DNA of 64,000 nucleotides, taken from the NCBI RefSeq assembly GCF_030272615.1, contig NC_081407.1, positions 270,477,870 to 270,541,869 on the forward strand, written 5' to 3'. Both the position numbers and the translations under genes were made by a program. Position 1 is the first letter of the stretch, and every line of letters begins with the position of its first letter. This document shows, piece after piece, positions 59,062 through 64,000 of the stretch. The notes under the pieces were generated by a model. That model saw only the letters and a program-made list of their open reading frames with translations, was not told the DNA's origin and did no database searches. The stretch is from Cryptomeria japonica. Taxonomy: Eukaryota; Streptophyta; Pinopsida; Cupressales; Cupressaceae.

Positions 59062-60300
59062 TCATTGCTCTCCAAGGGAGAGCTTATCTCCCTTGGATTT
59101 TTTGAGGAAATCTGAGATACTCAGGAAACCTTTATTCAATGTTTCGTCTTCTCTCTTCTGTTGTTTGTCTTCCTTCCCCTCCTCTTCTTCGAAAACCAAT
59201 CTAGGATGCATCTGACTGACTTAGACATCTCCTATAAACTATGTCCAGGATATCCTCCCCCTGGTCATAACCTTCTGAAAACCATTCACTTCAGACATAT
59301 ATTCCCCTGTTGCATCATGGTCTTCAGTCTTCCTCGAGGAACAGGGACCTTCCATAATGCTAGGGGCCAAAGAGACAACAGGTCATGACCTATCTTCCTT
59401 CATATCCTCTCCTCCTACATATAGCATTGCCTTTGGTTCTAAAGATTGTGATTAATTATGATTTGTGTCCACCAAGACTTTCACCGTGCTCGGACCTTCC
59501 AAATCCCCTGACTTCGCAATCTCCTTATCTGTGACTTCCACAGTAACTGTTTTAACTGCCCCTTCCGGCCTACTCTCCTCTGTATTTTTTTTGGGTGTCC
59601 ATCTGGAATTATTCCTACCTACCTTACAGTCTATTTCTCTGTGATCCCTCTTCCTACATCTCTAACAAAACTTCCTATTCTCTTGTATTTCTATATTTTG
59701 GATCCATTTTCGCCCATTAACCACCAGACAAATATGCTTGGGTACCATCCTCACTGCCGCAATTTTCATATAGGCATACACATACAAATCACCATCTGAA
59801 ATATCTTCATCGACCTCCATCAACATTCCCAACGATCGACCAATTTTGTCCAGACACTCCTCATTCCAATATTCTATTTGAAGGTTGAAAACCCGGATCC
59901 ATGTTGGTGACTCATAGAGATGGCATGACATAGGATTAGAATTCGGTTTCCATAACTGAATATACAACGGGCTATCTTCCATCATCAACACCCCTCCTTG
60001 TAAATAAATTTCTCTGACAATTTTCATAGCAAACACCACTGTAAAGAAGCTTTTAGGAAGAAATTTGACAATGCAGTCACATTTCCATACTTGGTCTATC
60101 TAGTTTTTAATTGACACCCTCGTTCGTCTTTTCCCCACAAACTGGCAGATTATAGCCTGATTCAGCATGAGAACCCAATCAATTTCTACATCCTCAAACA
60201 CATCAATGTTGGACACCTTCTCTCGGGCCTCACTGGTCTCTTCTTCCTCATTGCCTTCCCAAATGCTATCATTCTTACCAGTGCTTTGTTCTCTATCCAT
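59062..60300 (-). pseudogene. LINE 4 ORF1: DUF4283 and CCHC knuckle protein, broken
   Basis: The frame from ATG 60300 to TGA 59062 is 412 codons. An acidic N-terminus (GNEEEETSEAREKVSNIDVF) precedes a DUF4283-type block (IYLQGGVLMMEDSPLYIQLW, ESPTWIRVFNLQIEYWNEEC, YAYMKIAAVRMVPKHICLVV). The knuckle is C-x2-C-x4-H-x4-C (FC-RCRKRDHREIDC, about 59665-59625), with a TAG in place of one residue. The tail is Ser/Lys-rich and ends DFLKKSKGDKLSLGEQ. The ORF1 stop and ORF2 start overlap in ATGA, a setting for coupled re-initiation. ORF1 would coat the LINE RNA. Confidence 0.85.
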
Positions 60301-62856
60301 GGCTTACTAAAAAATTATGTTATTAATAATAAAATTATTTCTTTGTTGTGCTATATATTTGATAATTGAGTATTTTATATTAAATAAAATGTATTTGTAT
60401 AATACGAACTATATAATATTATATATTAAAATAAAATAATAACAATTTAAATAAATTATTCAAAATAATCAAAAAATAACTAGAATAAAAAAATATGATT
60501 TTTTAAATAATAAAATCGATCTGTATAAATACAATAAATAATTGATATAATATAAAGATTGAGTCGTTGCAAATCCAACACCCATATGTGTCAATTTCTT
60601 CGACAACCTCAAATGATTGAACCCAAATTAAGCAAATCCCAACCTTACAGGCTATCTAGCGTTTCACCTTTTTTTACTTTAAAAGTATACATATATAGCC
60701 AACTGAATTTTCAGTATTATTATTATTTGACTACTACGATTTCTATTTGAACCTTTCTCATGTTATTTGTTAAATTACTTTAAATTTTATCTTATTTAAT
60801 ATGTATGGTGTGACCTAGGAGAAATTTTGAATTTGATGCACAAATGAAAGAGTATCAAAGAGAGTATAGGAAGCGAAAAAGAGAACAAATGACAGATTTG
60901 GAAAAAGAAGAGGCAAGAAAGCGAAGAAATGAAGCAGATAGAGCAAGATATGCTTAAAGAAAATTACAAATGTCAATACAACAATTACAAATAGAACAAG
61001 GAGAACTACAAAATACTGACATAAATGGATTCCAAGAAACAATTTGACAACAACCAAATGAAATTAGTGGAAAAATCCAAGTCGGTACTGACAACATAAA
61101 CATAAATACAGAGCCAATTATATTTGAAGAACATCTTTCTCAGTTACATTATCAAAATATTCCACATGCTGAGCAAGATACAAATCAACAATAATTTTGA
61201 TTTTCTTCTCAATCCAACACACCAAACAATATCAATCCAAATGGATTACTTGCAACTGATTTCAAAGATATGCAATCTACATTTCATTACCATCTAGATG
61301 CATATAATTCCACAATGATGTGTTACATTTGTGAAGAGTCTTATGTGGGAATGAAAGTTTTTCGCAATTCAGAAGGACCTGTATGTAATAGATGTAAACA
61401 AGATTGGAGAATTAATAGATTTTCATTTCTAAATAATATGAATCCTGGAATGCAACCAGTGGAACTCACATGTTTGACTCAAGTAGAAGAGATGCTCATT
61501 GCTCGTGTCAATCCAATTTTACAAGTAACACATGCAAGAGGTAGTCAATACAAATATAAAGGTCACACAATAAGTTTCCCATAACAAATTGAGCACATTG
61601 CAAACAAATTGCCACGGTCAATTGCAGAATTGCCAATCATAATAATCAAAAGAAAAGATCAGCGTGACACTACATATCACTTTATAGTGAATAAAAATCA
61701 TGTATATAGAGTGTTGCAATACAAAGTCATGCATGACAAATTTTATTCAGATGTTACAGTTGATCCAAATGTGCTTGATGATTTACCATCAAATTCAAAT
61801 GATAATATTTTTGATCAATTACAAATAGTACATATGGAATTTGATTCGGATAGAAATGAAATCATCTTTGTCGTACAAGTCATGGAAATTAGTAAAGATA
61901 ACATTATTCAGCATACTACGTCACTGGCTTCAAGACCACCTAATGTAAAAAAAGAAATGGAGTTAATTCGTGCATGGGTGAATAATCCAACAACAAATCC
62001 AATGCCAATGACTGAATGGCCAAATATCAAAGCATCTCCTATAAACGAGTATACTACATCAGGACTTTTCGATATGGCATTTCTGACGTTATTTCCTACT
62101 AGTCAATGCGATTGGTTAGAACCTAGAATGAAACAACTACATTTGCATGAATATGTCAAACATTTGATATGATACATAGACAATTGATTTGGAAAACATC
62201 CACGGTTTCGTTACTATATGACAAACATGATCATGAGACATCATGCACAAACATCAACTACAGTTTTTGTCAAAAGAGTTTTTCGTGAAATGCCAATCAC
62301 TATAATGGAACTTCAAAATCACATAGAAAGTATGCCACAGTCGCACCTAACAGATAGATTGATGCGATTTGGAACTTCTTTAAGGGGTACAAGATCATAT
62401 TGGACCAAATGTCGTGCCGAACTAACATGCATGCTTCACCAAATTGGTACATCAACAATTTTCTTTACACTAAGCGCAACATATTTATATTGGCCAGACC
62501 TACATGCACTAATGCTAGGAACATCACCGACAACTCCACAAGAAGCACATGCTTGGCGAAAACAAAGTGTTATCGAATACCCTCATATACTTGCACAATA
62601 TATGCATTTATGACATTCCATGTTCAGGAAAGACGTTTTAGAGAAAGGAATGGTTGTCATAGACTATTGGTGTAGATATGAATGGAAACATAGGGGGTGA
62701 GTGCATGTACATAGGTTCTTGTGGCTACACAGATCACCAGACATGGATAAAATTGATTGGTCAAATGATGAACAAAAAAATATTGCACAAGAATATTTCA
62801 ACTTCATTGTTCATGCATGGAATCTGAGGGAAGATAGACACCAAAGAAACATACAT

Positions 62857-62952
62857 GTACTTTAATAATTTTCAATACAATCATATACACATTCATTTTT
62901 CTCCTAGATGCTTTAAAATTTTGATAAATAATAAAAGTAATTTTTTTTGCAG
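62857..62952 (+). other. Predicted intron 1 of the Helitron Rep gene
   Basis: GTACTTTAAT begins and TTTTTTTTGCAG ends a 96-bp AT-rich insert. Removing it joins DRHQRNIH to SIHNLPSHPC in frame (phase 0). Confidence 0.75.
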
Positions 62953-63116
62953 TCAATCCATAATTTGCCTTCACATCCATGTTTAAAAAATACAAGACAA
63001 ATAATGGAAATAAATATGGATGATGACTATGAGGAGATAGCGAACACTATAGAAAGACATACAATGTGCAGAGAAGGATCATGTTTATGCGGAAAAAGAG
63101 GAAAGATGTGTTGCAA

Positions 63117-63214
63117 GTACATATCTCTATTAAGACTAAACATCAAATGATAATAATAATTATTAACATATTCGTTAACCTCATATAACTCTATGTGACT
63201 TATGAAACCTATAG
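63117..63214 (+). other. Predicted intron 2 of the Helitron Rep gene
   Basis: GTACATATCT begins and AACCTATAG ends a 98-bp insert. Removing it joins GKMCCK to YNSLWPINLE, a junction typical of Helitron Rep proteins (phase 2). Confidence 0.75.
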
Positions 63215-63770
63215 GTATAATTCTCTGTGGCCAATAAATTTAGAAGTCCATCAAAATTGCATGAAGATTTAGAAACTAAAGAGAAGAAATTTGAACCTGC
63301 AAGAAATGATGAGAGAATGAACACACATAATCGATATATTACAACTGTGGAGGGCAAACATAGATTGGCAACCTTTTCTTTCTAAACATGTTGTCATAAA
63401 AAATATTGTGAAGTATGCAGCAAAAGCAGAAAAAAGCTCAGAAAGCTACCAACAAATGCTATTACGACTCACAAATGTTGAAAATCCAATCCAAATGATC
63501 TAGCTTCCAAAGCCTATAGAATGCTTTTAACTGAGACAATCATAGAGAGAGATATTGGAGCACAAGAGATAAGCCATGTGCTCTTAGAATTACCATTGGT
63601 AGAAAGCAACATAAGATTTATCAATCTAAATATATCAACTGAAGTTTTCAAATGTGTAATACAGAATGAAGAAAACAACAACGAAGAGCACACAATACCT
63701 TTGGGTATGTGCACAAAGATGGTGGTCAGAAAAGTGGACACCGCCCAAAAAAAACTTAGAAAAACAAGTA

Positions 63771-63945
63771 GCGCGTACGCAGTTTTAAAATTTGAAATTC
63801 CCTCGTACGCGCTTAGGTTTGTTTTTCTCGAGCCTAGAAAAGGTAGCGCGTATGAGTTGCTTTTAGGAAAATGAGTGCGTATGCGCTACGCCTAGGAAAA
63901 TGAGCACGTACGAGCTAATAATCCAAATAAAACCGTGTACGCGGT
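63771..63945. repeat. GCGTACGC-type motif array
   Basis: Six variants of the near-palindrome GCGCGTACGC occur at about 63771, 63802, 63846, 63876, 63905 and 63935, with spacing near 30 bp. Three are followed by a TAGGAAAATGAG-like or TTTTAGG spacer. The array is CpG-rich and lies where Helitron similarity has faded, so it may belong to a different element that extends past the window. Confidence 0.75.
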
Positions 63946-64000
63946 GCCTGGTAAAAAAAGTTTTAAAAAAAAAAACTGGGTCTCATTTACCCGTAAATCG

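Larger units (their letters stand above)
54160..59065 (-). pseudogene. LINE 4 ORF2: endonuclease, RT, zf-RVT, RNase H, broken and interrupted
   Basis: ATG 59065 starts MRILSWNVR, the endonuclease opening; FSFSFINVYEPSKLEDK and VGGDLTQF follow. The linker (58220-57840) has LAEILAREESYWKDKARTLW. RT shows VVVLIPKKDGCKLMSEFRPI, GFTPGRDITDCI, KLDVSKASDRVS, KGDPLSPFLFVLMAEAL and the catalytic SQFVDDTMFLG (about 56965). zf-RVT is CPLCVKEEEEANHLLL (55800). RNase H is split: the E and D parts (NNEEEREAFLRGLK, MVELEGDSMLCVNA) lie right of the solo LTR, and the DNNKVADMLANKG part lies left of it. Total length minus the LTR and one target copy is 4119 bp, a multiple of three. Frameshifts and stops occur throughout. 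Confidence 0.9.
53575..60313 (-). mobile_element. Full-length L1 LINE (LINE 4), interrupted by a Tat solo LTR
   Basis: ORF1 begins 13 bp from the right end, and the left end shows a T run (poly-A on the minus strand). ATTATGTT at 53567-53574 and 60314-60321 forms the target duplication. Without the nested LTR the element is about 5.95 kb. It sits inside copy B of the Helitron leader segment. Confidence 0.9.
60815..63700 (+). pseudogene. Helitron Rep gene with two introns, broken
   Basis: The N-terminus is basic and coiled (MKEYQREYRKRKREQMTDLE). A cysteine-bearing domain of the DUF6570 type follows (MCYICEESYVG, VCNRCKQD, LTQVEEMLIARVNPILQV; 61315-61540). The Helitron N-terminal domain reads WPNIKASPINEYTTSGLFDM, AFLTLFPTSQCDWLEP and ELTCMLHQIGTSTIFFTLSA (61650-62500). 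The nuclease motif is VHVHRFLWLHRSPD, with HxH at 62704-62712. After the introns HPCLKNTRQIMEINMDDDYE and HTMCREGSCLCGKRGKMCCK follow. The catalytic tyrosine motif is NIVKYAAK (63402-63425), with Asn in place of the first Tyr. At least eight stops fall at former CAA or CGA codons, and frameshifts follow at about 63240 and 63510. Confidence 0.87.
60314..63765 (+). mobile_element. Helitron (partial; ends not located)
   Basis: A Rep-type gene with an HUH motif (60815-63700) identifies a Helitron, a rolling-circle transposon. Its upstream AT-rich segment (60314-60555) is the continuation of copy B. I could not find the TC start or the CTRR hairpin end. The helicase part is missing, because similarity fades near 63700 where a motif array begins. 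Confidence 0.8.

Overview
The window is plant nuclear DNA made almost entirely of transposable elements, most of them decayed. It suggests a seed plant with a very large, repeat-packed genome. A gymnosperm is plausible, but the sequence alone cannot prove it. I see plant L1 LINEs with DUF4283-type ORF1, a Tat-lineage Ty3/Gypsy element with two RNase H domains, a chromovirus fragment, a Helitron, a TRIM and several solo LTRs. I found no intact host gene. Most in-frame stops sit where CAG, CAA or CGA would be expected, which is the signature of methylcytosine deamination in long-silenced DNA.

Layout: 1-5340 is an L1 on the minus strand (ORF2 runs off the window). 7467-10283 is a complete, young, non-coding LTR element with 455-bp LTRs and the target duplication GTTCT. 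10660-11560 holds an L1 ORF1 remnant. 11702-27891 is a 16.2-kb Tat-type Gypsy element on the minus strand with gag, protease, a G-patch-like segment, RT, RNase H, archaeal-type RNase H and integrase. Between pol and its 3' LTR it carries an antisense gene for a plant mobile domain (PMD) protein. 28477-29750 is a retrotransposed unit with a 15-bp target duplication. 30885-32666 is an 0.82-kb tandem repeat. 32670-33017 is an integrase/chromodomain end with an antisense ORF facing it. 34221-37330 is a 5'-truncated L1.

38586-38957 is a TRIM. 40382-43730 is an old LTR with a same-family solo LTR (41775-43625) inserted in reverse orientation. 45920-47480 is an L1 3' end carrying an extra ORF, inserted into one copy of a local duplication. 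49190-63700 is a region related to a Helitron, with a tandemly duplicated leader ORF, an L1 at 50713-52222, and a full-length L1 at 53575-60313. That full-length L1 is itself interrupted by a solo LTR of the Tat family (54293-55074). The Helitron Rep gene with its HUH motif runs 60815-63700. A GCGTACGC-type motif array closes the window.

The most interesting candidate system is in the Tat element. A short CpG-bearing motif (CGCGTCTGTG on the coding strand) is reiterated upstream of gag and again upstream of the antisense PMD gene, in the same orientation relative to each gene. I propose a self-encoded, motif-binding regulatory or anti-silencing module, similar in logic to VANC proteins of VANDAL transposons. 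This is an inference, not a demonstrated function.
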